A DNA stretch of 64,000 nucleotides. It comes from Pycnococcus provasolii (Eukaryota > Chlorophyta > Pseudoscourfieldiophyceae > Pseudoscourfieldiales > Pycnococcaceae). This document shows positions 48,751-57,413 of the stretch, piece by piece. Under the pieces are notes generated by a model, which was given only the letters and a program-made list of their open reading frames with translations, was not told the DNA's origin and made no database searches. Location: the NCBI GenBank assembly GCA_938743325.2, contig OW568875.1, forward strand, positions 62,001-126,000, read 5' to 3'. Each line of letters begins with the position of its first letter. The stretch's first letter is position 1. Made by a program: the position numbers and the translations under genes.

Positions 48751-49932
48751 TCATCGCTTCGAGAATCCTCCAAACTTCCCCTTCTTGTTGGCGCCCGCGC
48801 CCGCACCTGCGCCAGCCTTGGCCTTGCCCTTGCCCTTGCCCTTCGGCTCAGGCTCCTTGCGCTTGAATGTGCTGCTTACCACCTTGGTGGCGCCGAAGAA
48901 GCTTTCGAGGCGACCTTGGTTGCCCTTCGACCGATTCTTCGCCAATTTTTCCAGCGCGCCCTTGACGCGGTCTGCGTTGAAGTTCTTCTCCGTCACGAGG
49001 AACTGCATGACACCCTCCGTGTCCGCCGGCGTCCACTTGAACTCGGGGCAAGTCTCAGCCGTGACCACCTCCGGTTCTTTGAAGAGCTTGCGCGCCTGTT
49101 CGTAGTCCCAGTTCTCCGGCACGGGGTACTTCGCCGGGTCAAGCGTCGTCAGCAATTTTTCGAGCGACCCGTGCTTGCGTATGAGTTCGAGCGCGCGCAC
49201 GGGTCCGATTCCTCGGATTTGGTCGAGGTAGTCGCACCCGCACAGGATGCACACGTCAATGAACTGGTCTGGCGTGAGTTCGAGTTCGCTGAGTATTTTT
49301 TCGTACTCGTACTCGTGTATGGGAAGTTTGCTGGACGCGGGTGTCATGAGATTCCGAACGAGCTTCGGCGCGCCGAACGTGAGCGAGTCCATATCTTCCG
49401 TTGCGACGGCGAAAGCCTTTCCCACTTTGCAGAGCGACACGCACGTCGCCTCCGCCTCGCCGGGCGCCTGCACGACGGGTACTCCAAGCAGGCGCAGCAG
49501 TCGTTTGCACTCCTCGTTGTGTTCGGTGGTGACTTTGACGGTCCTTTTCGCGAACTTCTCGACAAGTTCCGCGTTCCCTTCCTCTTTCGCCTTGGCAAGT
49601 TCGGCGTTCGCCTCCTCTCGTTTCTCCCGACGTGCTGCGAGCTCCCCCTTCTTCATCGACGGCGGTTTCCCTTCGAAGACGTATATGGGCTTGATTCCCG
49701 CCTCGAGCATCCGCAACGTCCTGTAGAACATGCCCAGAAGGTGGGACGTCACTTGTCCGTCTGCATCCGTGAGCATGGCATCACCGGATCGACCTACGAC
49801 GACCATGGACTGGTAGATGTGCATGGACGCGTCGATCGCCACGGTACGTCCGAAGTACGACTCGAACTTCTGTTCTCGTAAAGCACGAGGCGCGTTGTCA
49901 CCCAGAAGACGAGTCAAGCCCTTTATGCCCAT
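48751..49932 (-). CDS. FEN1: Flap endonuclease 1
   Basis: Predicted 393-residue nuclease, the usual length. It starts [18 protein letters not shown]; a correct N-terminal Gly after Met matters because it is part of the active site. The N region has [13 protein letters not shown] (Asp34 equivalent). The I region has [13 protein letters not shown] (two Glu) and [12 protein letters not shown] (two Asp), and the helix-hairpin-helix has [22 protein letters not shown]-binding box QGRLESFF and a basic Gly/Ala/Lys tail close the protein. It cleaves 5' flaps in Okazaki-fragment maturation and long-patch repair. An oddity is that the segment equivalent to human VFDGKPP reads VFEGKPP, replacing metal-binding Asp86 by Glu. 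The frame is open upstream to 50172 but the homologous start is 49932. Confidence 0.95.
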   Translation of the reverse strand: MGIKGLTRLLGDNAPRALREQKFESYFGRTVAIDASMHIYQSMVVVGRSGDAMLTDADGQVTSHLLGMFYRTLRMLEAGIKPIYVFEGKPPSMKKGELAARREKREEANAELAKAKEEGNAELVEKFAKRTVKVTTEHNEECKRLLRLLGVPVVQAPGEAEATCVSLCKVGKAFAVATEDMDSLTFGAPKLVRNLMTPASSKLPIHEYEYEKILSELELTPDQFIDVCILCGCDYLDQIRGIGPVRALELIRKHGSLEKLLTTLDPAKYPVPENWDYEQARKLFKEPEVVTAETCPEFKWTPADTEGVMQFLVTEKNFNADRVKGALEKLAKNRSKGNQGRLESFFGATKVVSSTFKRKEPEPKGKGKGKAKAGAGAGAGANKKGKFGGFSKR

Positions 49933-50064
49933 GAATGACTGACAAACGTGTTTTCGATTTCGAATGAAACCAAGGTGGCAAATATGCCGAATAATGCGAA
50001 TGCGAATGGCGCCAACTCCCCTGACTTTTTTCTTTTCAGATTCGGGGTTTGGAAAATCAATCAC

Positions 50065-50643
50065 GGGGTCACTAGTGCTTTCTCGGACCGGTGGTAATAT
50101 TACCATTTTGGTGGTAATTGTACCATGACTTCGGGCACGCTTGTGGACCACTAGCCGCCTCTGACTGTGCAAGTTCGCAGGCGAGAAAACTTGCCCTCGA
50201 CGTCGTCTGAAGAGTGATTGGCACTATTTGCTAAGTATTCGTGGCATGAGAAATACAGGCGACAACGTGTATCAACCAGAATGTACGAGGAAATATGACC
50301 AAGAATCCCGAAACTAAAATTTTTGATCGGAACATTTGGTCGTAAAAATTGTCTCCTTGAGATTTCTGGAATACAACGTATCGTATTAACCACAAGTCCA
50401 CCGAGATCAAATTATTTTGGAAATATGGGCCTTGTTGTTATCGTTCGATTCATCGAGCCATTTTGGGAAAATTCGACCAAAACATATGGCGTTCGCTTGC
50501 CAGAGGCGTTCGTCATAATGCCATTGGAAATGGTCGGGATTCGTTGAACCCCTCAAACCCCGATCAAAATTACCGTTTTGTGAAAACCCAATTACCATGG
50601 TAAAATTACCTTACCACCGGTCCGAGAAAGCACTAGGGGTCAC
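50065..50643. mobile_element. hAT-type MITE upstream of FEN1
   Basis: The element proper is 50073-50635 (563 bp). Its inverted ends read tagtgctttctcggaccgg on the left and the exact complement on the right, and a ggtggtaa-type inner part is also inverted. The 8-bp target duplication ggggtcac flanks it at 50065-50072 and 50636-50643. An 8-bp duplication indicates hAT. No transposase is present. It lies about 130 bases upstream of the FEN1 start codon. Confidence 0.85.
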
Positions 50644-51397
50644 TTCCCTTCCCCCCTTCCCTTCCCTTTGGGACACACTTTGGGACCTCTCAGGCTCTCG
50701 CGTCTTCGGGCTCCAGGGCCCCGGGGGCCACTCTGCCCGGGGGAGTTGGTTGGGATGTTCTGGTCACGGACTACAAAGATCTAGGAGGCAACTACTCAGA
50801 TGAGGTCCTAACTGGCCCTTGTGGACAATGGGGTTTCATACATTGTCTTTGGAATAATATATGGTGATAACGTTATGGAGACGGGATCACGTGATATCCT
50901 GGCTGGACATCACGTGAACGGTTCTTAGGCTTCCCAGCCTTCGACGCCTTGGTCTCGGTCGACCTTCCCCGGTCGTCCCGACTTCCTCGGGTCCCCTTCC
51001 CCAGGGTCCCCGACCTTCCCTTCCCCATGTAACCGAATACACTTCTACCTTACTTGTTCTCTCCGTCAGTGGCGTCGTGGCTACTGGACGCCGCACGACG
51101 CCGACTGTCCCAAACGTCGTCACATTATGTGTGCGGACTTCCAACACTAGCTAGTGTGGCGGCGAGCTCAAGCCGTCCTCTTTCACTACACGTAAGACCG
51201 CCAAGCCTACGGTAGACACTAGACACACCTTAAGTAAAAGTTAAGAGTGGTTGAGTTACACGGAGGATACTAAGGGAGGTCCCTCGAGAGAGGGGGATCA
51301 CGTGATAACCTCCTCATAGTGGGCACTGCCCGTTATAAGGGGGGCTGATGAATCACGTGACCACCTCCCTGTTGGGGGTTTTGGCAGTTCGGCGTAT
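50644..51397. other. Repeat-derived interval with CACGTG boxes
   Basis: No host gene is seen. The section 50883-51370 has four CACGTG hexamers (two near 50887-50914, then about 51299 and 51355) and resembles the LTR-like sequence at 38388-38639 on the opposite strand. It may be LTR and leader sequence of the decayed copia element that follows. Confidence 0.4.
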
Positions 51398-52169
51398 GTG
51401 GAGGAGGCTTATAAGTCGTTGCGCGCCGCCTTCGATAAGATCACGCGGCAGGATGGCGCCGAGCTTACCCAGATCATTGGTCTACAACTCTGCCGCACGA
51501 CATCCGGGGTGCGCGTACACCAGACCGCATACGCCCAACGTATCTTAGATACGTTTCCTGACGTACTCGGTTCCTTTGCTACGCCTACGCGCAGTGAACC
51601 TCCCCCGATGCCGTCTCCTACGCACCACGGTCGATTATGGAATCTTCTATCCTGCAATGGCCGGTATCCCCAACATGCGCGCCTATGTGGATGCCGATTT
51701 CGCTGGAGAAGCTGACCGCAAGTCGATCTCTGGCATGCTGGGTGCCTTTGGACAGCAAGGTGCATTTATGTGGAAATCCACCAAACAGCATCTCACTGCC
51801 AAATCGAGTACGGAAGCCGAGCTCATTGCACTTGCTGACAACTGCGCATCGATCATCGTCGCAAGGCGCGCCCTCGGAGAACTGTGTATCATCGTACCTG
51901 GGCCAACTATCGTGTACGAGGACAACACAGCTGCCATCACAATTCTGCGTGACATTGTCTATAGTGGACGCACTAAACACATCGATGTGCGGCTGCAAGA
52001 TGTGCGCGATCAGGTGCGACGTCTAGTGTTGGAGCTGCGATACATCGATACAAAAGATCAACTGGCTGATCTTCTTACTAAGGGGCTATCGCGTGATGAT
52101 TTCTGCAGGTTGCGTGACAGGACACTGTGCAGGGAGTTTGTACCCCGAGACCCTGCTCGGGAGGAGTGA
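51398..52169 (+). mobile_element. Decayed copia retrotransposon fragment (RT end and RNase H)
   Basis: A fossil. The recognisable parts are the end of a copia reverse transcriptase (ELTQIIGLQLCRTTSGVRVH) and most of an RNase H domain (AYVDADFAGEADRKSISGML, SSTEAELIALADNCASII, RTKHIDVRLQDVRD). It is a partial, broken copy of a family different from the element at 33784-37576. No clean pair of LTRs is seen. It is clearly older than the other copia insertion. Confidence 0.8.
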
Positions 52170-52693
52170 GCGAGGGCGTTTAGTTCTCGCAGGTTCTGTT
52201 TTGGGGTTTTGATGGATTGGGGTTTCGGGTGCCTTGGAATCGGTTTTTGGGCTCCCGGACTGGGGTTTATGTTTTAGGGGTTTCAGGTGAGTTTGGTTTC
52301 GGAGTTCCGCCACGTGGGTTTGTGACATGTGAAGGAGTGGCGGCTCCCTGGCTCCTGATTTATCTACTGGTGAAGATATTGGGTTGGATTTGGATGGGAT
52401 TTGATTGAAGGCCTTATCGCCACTTCTACGGTGGTGAAGAGGTGTCTCCTGGGGCCTCTGGTCGGCCCAGAGGCGTCCTGTGGGCGAGCCACTAGATGGG
52501 CTCGTCCGATGAGTATCTTGTAATCGATCATTCTTCTCTTTGTCTACTCGATTCGTAGTCAGAGGGGATACCAAACCTATATATAGTGGCGGCCACTACC
52601 AGTGGTTATAACTGCTTTATACTTACTTCCAGTGTGGCTGTCTTAAGGTCACTTAAGGTCAAGACCACGCTCACAAGAGAGTATAGGTTTCAG
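52170..52693. other. Gene-free interval after the copia fragment
   Basis: G/T-rich sequence with ggggttt words, then a TATATATA box and direct ttaaggtcac/ttaaggtca copies near 52640-52660. It may be remaining LTR sequence. No gene is seen. Confidence 0.35.
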
Positions 52694-53024
52694 TCATCCG
52701 TTAGCTGTGCTCCAGCAGTTGCTGATAAAAGATAGCGTTCCCAACGTCGATAGGCAGTGCTCTCGCCTGCCGGGAGAATGCAGGCATGCAGCGTTGGCCG
52801 AGGCGCGTGGGGTCGACGTCTCCTGCAGAGATTGCATCTTGCAGATTGTTGTAAAGGTCCGCACGTAGATGCTTCTGATTAAACCGCACAAACTGCAATC
52901 GTTGCAATTCCGCTTTCCAAAACTTAAGGCACAGCCACTCCTTCAGAATGCGCCCGCTGTGGAGTAGATGCGAACTCGAATCTACTAGCCGCTCCATTAT
53001 CATGCAATTTGAGTCCAAGGCCAA
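52694..53024 (-). mobile_element. Helitron Rep/helicase N-terminal fragment
   Basis: The minus strand reads FVRFNQKHLRADLYNNLQDA continuing ISAGDVDPTRLGQRCMPAFS, which matches the Helitron_like_N pattern (N-Q-K-x-L-R-A-x-L-Y, then an L-D/Q-A helix, GD, and G-x-R). Only about 100 residues remain and neither a Rep HUH motif nor a helicase is present, so this is a scrap. Its 5' side abuts the sialidase-like gene's upstream region. Confidence 0.6.
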
Positions 53025-53274
53025 CGCGACGGCGTTGGTGCCCGGCGCTTTGAGCCTTTGACGAGCGACGCCAAGAAACAGTCAAACAGCACAAGACAAC
53101 AAATGCAGTTTTTCCACCATCCAGGCCAATATTAACGTGCAACGAAGGATCTCCAAACAAAGTCCACTGCAAACAAATCAAGGGGGGGGCCCTCAAGGCC
53201 CTCCGATCTTGAAGTCCAGATTTTGGAATTTGCCATCCGGCCGCATCAGAAATCGCATTTCAGAATTGCGAATA
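53025..53274. other. Upstream region of the sialidase-like gene
   Basis: Contains the edge of the Helitron scrap and a ggggggggcc run near 53181. It probably includes the promoter; no gene is seen. Confidence 0.35.
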
Positions 53275-54954
53275 ATGCCTCCCAGCAGTCTAAGCGGCGG
53301 GGGTGGTGGCAGTCTATGGCGCACGTCAAGTCGCACGTCGCGTCAGTTGTTGCTTGTGCTGGTGCTTGTTATGTCGTTCGCCGCGTCGCTGTACCACCAC
53401 GCACTCCCGCCTTCGCCGCCACCACCGCCGCCACCGCCACCGCCACCGCCGCCGCTCACCGAACTCGAAAAGCAAGTCATGGCGGAAGAACAGGACGTGG
53501 TCGAGATGCTGAGGAGGGAAAAGAGAGAAGCGCGCGCCGCCGCGCTGGCAAAGAAGCAACGCAAAGCCACGGCCAAGGCGGCCCTACAAACCAGACTCGA
53601 CGAACTTGCTCTACAAGCTGTGAAATCGAACGAAGCGACGTGCGAAGGATGGAGAGCGACCATCGGGTGGTGCACGCCACCGGATACGGCAAGTGAAAAC
53701 GTCGTCCAAAGATTCCTACCAACCGTCAACGACCACGGCGCAGCCGACGGTATCGTCACGAAGCTCAACGGAACGCACGAAGTCATACAGGCGCTCGTCA
53801 GACCCGCCGGACCACGGCGCGAAAGCCACGCAAGCAACGTCATTCTCACGCCAGACGGTGACCTTCTCTTGACGTTTTTCGCAGGAACCGAGGGCAAGAG
53901 CGGGTGTGCCGTGTACCTCACGCGACTCAGGCGCGACGCAAAGGACAAGGCACTGCGGTGGGATACGCCGCGCAAGATTTCCTCCTCCGGAGGGTGGAGC
54001 GCGCAGAACCCCGTGCTCGCGCTGCTTCCGAGACCTGACGTCGGAAGCGTGCGACGCGAACCAAGCGTGCTACTGCTGCACACGAGACAACGTGATTCAC
54101 AGGGACAGGGCACGTCGGAGGTCGTGTCAATGCTCAGCACGGACGGAGGCGCAACGTTCACAATGCCGCGCATGCTATTCCGAGAGCGTGGCGCCATGAT
54201 CCGCAATCCGCTGCTGCCGCCGGAGGAGCCTGGCGGCGAATGGCTCATGCCCATGTACTACACACCTACCGGTCAAGGTTTTGTGTCCGACCAGTGGTCG
54301 TCGCTGAAGCGCAGCCGCAAGCCCGAGTCGTCGTGGCCTCTTCGCAACGCGAGCAAGCTCTCGTCGCACGGAACAGGGCTCGTGCAGCCTAGCGTCGTGC
54401 GCATGCCATTCTCTTCGGGGCCTGGGAAGCCTGCGGTGCTGCGCGCGTATTTTCGAGATCGAAGCGCGGCGCACATACACACAAGCATGAGCACCAACGG
54501 TGGCTTCTCATGGTCTAGCCCAGAGGCGATGGACATTCCAAACAATAACAAGGCTGTGTTCGCCGCCGCGCTGCCAAGTGGACGAGTCGCGCTGCTTTTC
54601 AACAATCTGATGGGCCAGAGTCGCGGCAAGCGCTTGACAATTGCGCTCAGCGAGGATGGTGGGAAGACCTTTCCAATCCGATGGGACGTGCAGAATGGAG
54701 TGTACAACGGAGGATTTGAATTTTCGTACCCGAGCCTTGCGGCGGATCCGCACCTTGATTGCGACGGCGCGGGAAGAGCGAATGCCAAAGACAGCGCCTT
54801 GCACATTTCCTACACGTACAGCAAGCCTGGTCAGCGAGGATGGCGCTACGCCATCCGGTACCTGTGCGTGCGTGAGAGCTTTTTGCTCGGACTGCCACGA
54901 AGGAAAGCCTCAACCACAGCTGAGACAGAGTCCACAGCAGCTGAGACAGAGTAA
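53275..54954 (+). CDS. Type II membrane-anchored sialidase-like (BNR/Asp-box) protein
   Basis: Predicted 559-residue protein. A short Ser/Gly-rich cytoplasmic tail, then a single membrane anchor (LLLVLVLVMSFAASLYHHAL, about residues 22-41) and a run of 14 Pro, give the layout of a type II Golgi or cell-surface enzyme. A charged helical stem follows. The propeller domain spans about 140-545, with three Asp boxes: STDGGATF (near 287), STNGGFSW (near 406) and SEDGGKTF (near 459). It also has QPSVVRMP and a FSYPSLAADPH closing region, as in the BNR_2 sialidase family found in bacteria, algae and some plants. Catalytic residues cannot be confirmed by eye. Possible substrates are sialic, Kdn or Kdo-like acids in algal scales, by inference only. 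ATG 53275 is the first start close to the anchor. Confidence 0.75.
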   Translation: MPPSSLSGGGGGSLWRTSSRTSRQLLLVLVLVMSFAASLYHHALPPSPPPPPPPPPPPPPLTELEKQVMAEEQDVVEMLRREKREARAAALAKKQRKATAKAALQTRLDELALQAVKSNEATCEGWRATIGWCTPPDTASENVVQRFLPTVNDHGAADGIVTKLNGTHEVIQALVRPAGPRRESHASNVILTPDGDLLLTFFAGTEGKSGCAVYLTRLRRDAKDKALRWDTPRKISSSGGWSAQNPVLALLPRPDVGSVRREPSVLLLHTRQRDSQGQGTSEVVSMLSTDGGATFTMPRMLFRERGAMIRNPLLPPEEPGGEWLMPMYYTPTGQGFVSDQWSSLKRSRKPESSWPLRNASKLSSHGTGLVQPSVVRMPFSSGPGKPAVLRAYFRDRSAAHIHTSMSTNGGFSWSSPEAMDIPNNNKAVFAAALPSGRVALLFNNLMGQSRGKRLTIALSEDGGKTFPIRWDVQNGVYNGGFEFSYPSLAADPHLDCDGAGRANAKDSALHISYTYSKPGQRGWRYAIRYLCVRESFLLGLPRRKASTTAETESTAAETE

Positions 54955-55011
54955 GTCCTGTATATGTAATATTTGTGAGTTCAACAAATTTTATTATTAT
55001 TATTTTTTAAG

Positions 55012-57126
55012 TTACAGTCCAAGCGAACTACTTCTCCCTCCTAGGTTGTGAAGGGGCGCATCGTCGACGCCAGTTATGCCCACAGTCCACTCGTACCATA
55101 CGCGCCCGCCACCGATGCGCCGCCACAGGTGCGCAGTCATATCCGCACCCGCGGGGACGTGCAGCGGCTGCGCCAGCGGAATGTAGAGCGGAAACCAGCT
55201 TCCCATGTTCGGCGTGTGTCGCTCGTCGGGGAGCGTGCACAGACTCACGTTGCCGTACAGCACGCAGTCGAAGTATCCCGCGAGGCCGTGACATGTTGCA
55301 CGCGGTGCGTCGGGGCGTGCAAAGTCGCAACGTGCCGTGCGTTCGTTGTCCCAAGTCGATGGCGGGAAAGTCTTCCCCGAGTCGCGCCGCCACGTCTCGC
55401 TACGTACGTCGCCTACATCACCTTCGCAGCGATCGATGGGTGAAGGTGGAACAGAGCGTGGGTGGTAGAAAGAGTGGCAGGGGAGTGGCTTGGCAAGGAG
55501 GTGGTGCGCGTGTAGCTTGACGACGAAGGTGGTCTCCATGTGCTTGACGTCCTCGTACCGCCTTGCCTCAGCAAACGCGCGGTACGCACTCACCGGTGCG
55601 ATGTACGACGTGTAGCTGCGAGGGATTGAGACGCCTCCGGGCGCCAGGATGCGATCGACTATGCCATCGAGGCACTCTGGACTCAGCTCGTTGTCTCCCA
55701 GGCTTCCGAGAAGTTCGCTTACCACCGCATCGTACGTGCCCTCGGAGTGGCAAAACGACGCCATGCTCGCCGCGTCGAACGATCGCATGTCGCTGTGCAC
55801 GAGCTCGACGCGATCCCTCCACAGCGCATCCTCCGCTAGGCGATGTCGCAGGCCCGAGAAGGCGTACGGATTCTTCTCGAGCGCCGTTACTTGCATCGGC
55901 ACGTTGAGCGCATCCGCCGCGCGGAGGCTGGCGGAAACAAGAGGGCCACGGCCCGCGCCAGCCACGAGAACGCGAACCGACTTGCGCTGCGTTTCCGCGA
56001 CGGGTGCACCCGCGAGGTCGCCGAGGAATGCCGCGACAGCGCGCTCGTACGCGTCGTACTTCGCCGCGTCTCGCTCGAAAGTTGCGTATGTGCTGCTTTC
56101 GAGGTGATCCATAAGAGGCTGCAGCGGCGCCTGAAGATAGTCGCGGTACCCATTCTCCGCCTCCGCCTGCGCATCTGGCGCCGGACGCTTCTGGCACAGG
56201 TAGCACATGTACTCCCAGTGCGTCGTGAGCGGATGGCGAGGCACAGCCGTCGTCTCGGCGTTGACTTCGACGCCTTCAGCGGAAATAGACTTGCCAGCTG
56301 CCGCCATGGACAGTGCGGAGGGGGAGCTTCCACCAAAGAGGCAGAAACGCGCTTGGCCGTCGTCCAGGTACCAAGCGAGGACATCCTGATGTGCGCGCGG
56401 CAGTGTGGGATACCCGCGACGGTTCGCGACGAAGGCGTCGGCATCCACAAATACCGAGCGCACGTGCTCGCCACGCCATCGCTTAATCTCCGCCGCGTCT
56501 TCCGGCAGATCTGCGCCAACGACGAGCGCCGCGGTGACGCTCGGGTGCTCTTGCGACAGCCGGCGCACCGTCTGCCACCATTCCATTGCGTCGGGCGCGT
56601 GCGGGTTGAGAGGCACCTGCAGCCAGAGCGTGAGTGCCATGTGTGCGTGCGCAGCAGCCGCGAGCGCGCGTGCGTAGCTTGCGCAAGCCCAAGCGCCGGC
56701 TGGCGGCGGGGGCACGACCACGACTGTGATGCCGCAGTGCACGGCGGACCCGATTTCCTCGAGAAGTGCCGCCTCGGCGTCGCGCCGTGCGGCGTTGCAT
56801 TCGCTGTCCACGTCGATCCAAGCACTCGTCACGCCCACCACGCGCGTTGCCCACGTCTCTTCGGGTAGGGACAGCGCGCTTCGTATCGCAGCGGGCGGCG
56901 CCGACGACGCCGCGCCAAGAGACGCGCCTGAGAAGCACGAGAGGCGGCATCGTCGCAGGGCGTGCGGGTGCGCGAGCGGGAGGCACACGAAGTCGAAACC
57001 GGACGACAGTGCGGACGAAAGCACGAGCGGGGAAAGCTCGGGCAGGAACGGCAGGGAGACGCCGCAGAAGCGGGAGCTCTCGCCGGAAGACTGCGACGAG
57101 GAAGATCCATGAGCGTTCAGCGGCAT
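55012..57126 (-). CDS. PRMT5: Protein arginine methyltransferase 5
   Basis: Predicted 704-residue protein. The N-terminal TIM-barrel-like region covers about residues 20-330. The key phenylalanine segment TYATFERDAAKYDAYERAV (equivalent to human Phe327, which gives symmetric dimethylation) lies near 345, the SAM motif VLVAGAGRGPLVSASLRAAD near 390, the double-Glu loop SELLGSLGDNELSPECLDG near 465, and SIPRSYTSYIAPVSA begins the beta barrel. PRMT5 symmetrically dimethylates Sm proteins and histones H4R3/H3R8. All catalytic motifs look intact and the length is close to the family's. The barrel's last strands include AHLWRRIGGGRVWYEWTVG. The frame extends upstream with a GTG at 57219, but the first ATG is 57126. 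Confidence 0.93.
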   Translation of the reverse strand: MPLNAHGSSSSQSSGESSRFCGVSLPFLPELSPLVLSSALSSGFDFVCLPLAHPHALRRCRLSCFSGASLGAASSAPPAAIRSALSLPEETWATRVVGVTSAWIDVDSECNAARRDAEAALLEEIGSAVHCGITVVVVPPPPAGAWACASYARALAAAAHAHMALTLWLQVPLNPHAPDAMEWWQTVRRLSQEHPSVTAALVVGADLPEDAAEIKRWRGEHVRSVFVDADAFVANRRGYPTLPRAHQDVLAWYLDDGQARFCLFGGSSPSALSMAAAGKSISAEGVEVNAETTAVPRHPLTTHWEYMCYLCQKRPAPDAQAEAENGYRDYLQAPLQPLMDHLESSTYATFERDAAKYDAYERAVAAFLGDLAGAPVAETQRKSVRVLVAGAGRGPLVSASLRAADALNVPMQVTALEKNPYAFSGLRHRLAEDALWRDRVELVHSDMRSFDAASMASFCHSEGTYDAVVSELLGSLGDNELSPECLDGIVDRILAPGGVSIPRSYTSYIAPVSAYRAFAEARRYEDVKHMETTFVVKLHAHHLLAKPLPCHSFYHPRSVPPSPIDRCEGDVGDVRSETWRRDSGKTFPPSTWDNERTARCDFARPDAPRATCHGLAGYFDCVLYGNVSLCTLPDERHTPNMGSWFPLYIPLAQPLHVPAGADMTAHLWRRIGGGRVWYEWTVGITGVDDAPLHNLGGRSSSLGL

Positions 57127-57413
57127 CGACGCCAAAGCACTGACTGCTGCCAAAAGTCTAAAAAGTAAAATGCCACGGCGACAATTGCGCCGCCAGGTTT
57201 CCCCTCCCCAGGCTGTCACCTGTCAGATCATGCAGTTGTTACATTCCCCGGGCCCGGGTTTTTGCGGCGGACGACATGACGACAAAAGACATGATGGACG
57301 ACATGACGACGATAAGTACTATAAGAGCGTGTATGTTACTTGTACTGTAGTTAGGGGGGCGTCGTGTTGCGTTGCGTTGCGTTGCGTTGCGTTGCGTTGC
57401 GCGCACTCATTCA
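57127..57413. other. Spacer between PRMT5 and Twinkle
   Basis: Promoter region of PRMT5, with atgacgac repeats (57275-57315) and the GTTGC array described separately. No gene is seen. Confidence 0.35.
57366..57400. repeat. Seven tandem GTTGC pentamers
   Basis: Seven perfect GTTGC copies lie about 14 bases past the stop codon of the Twinkle gene, in its probable 3' UTR. Confidence 0.93.
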
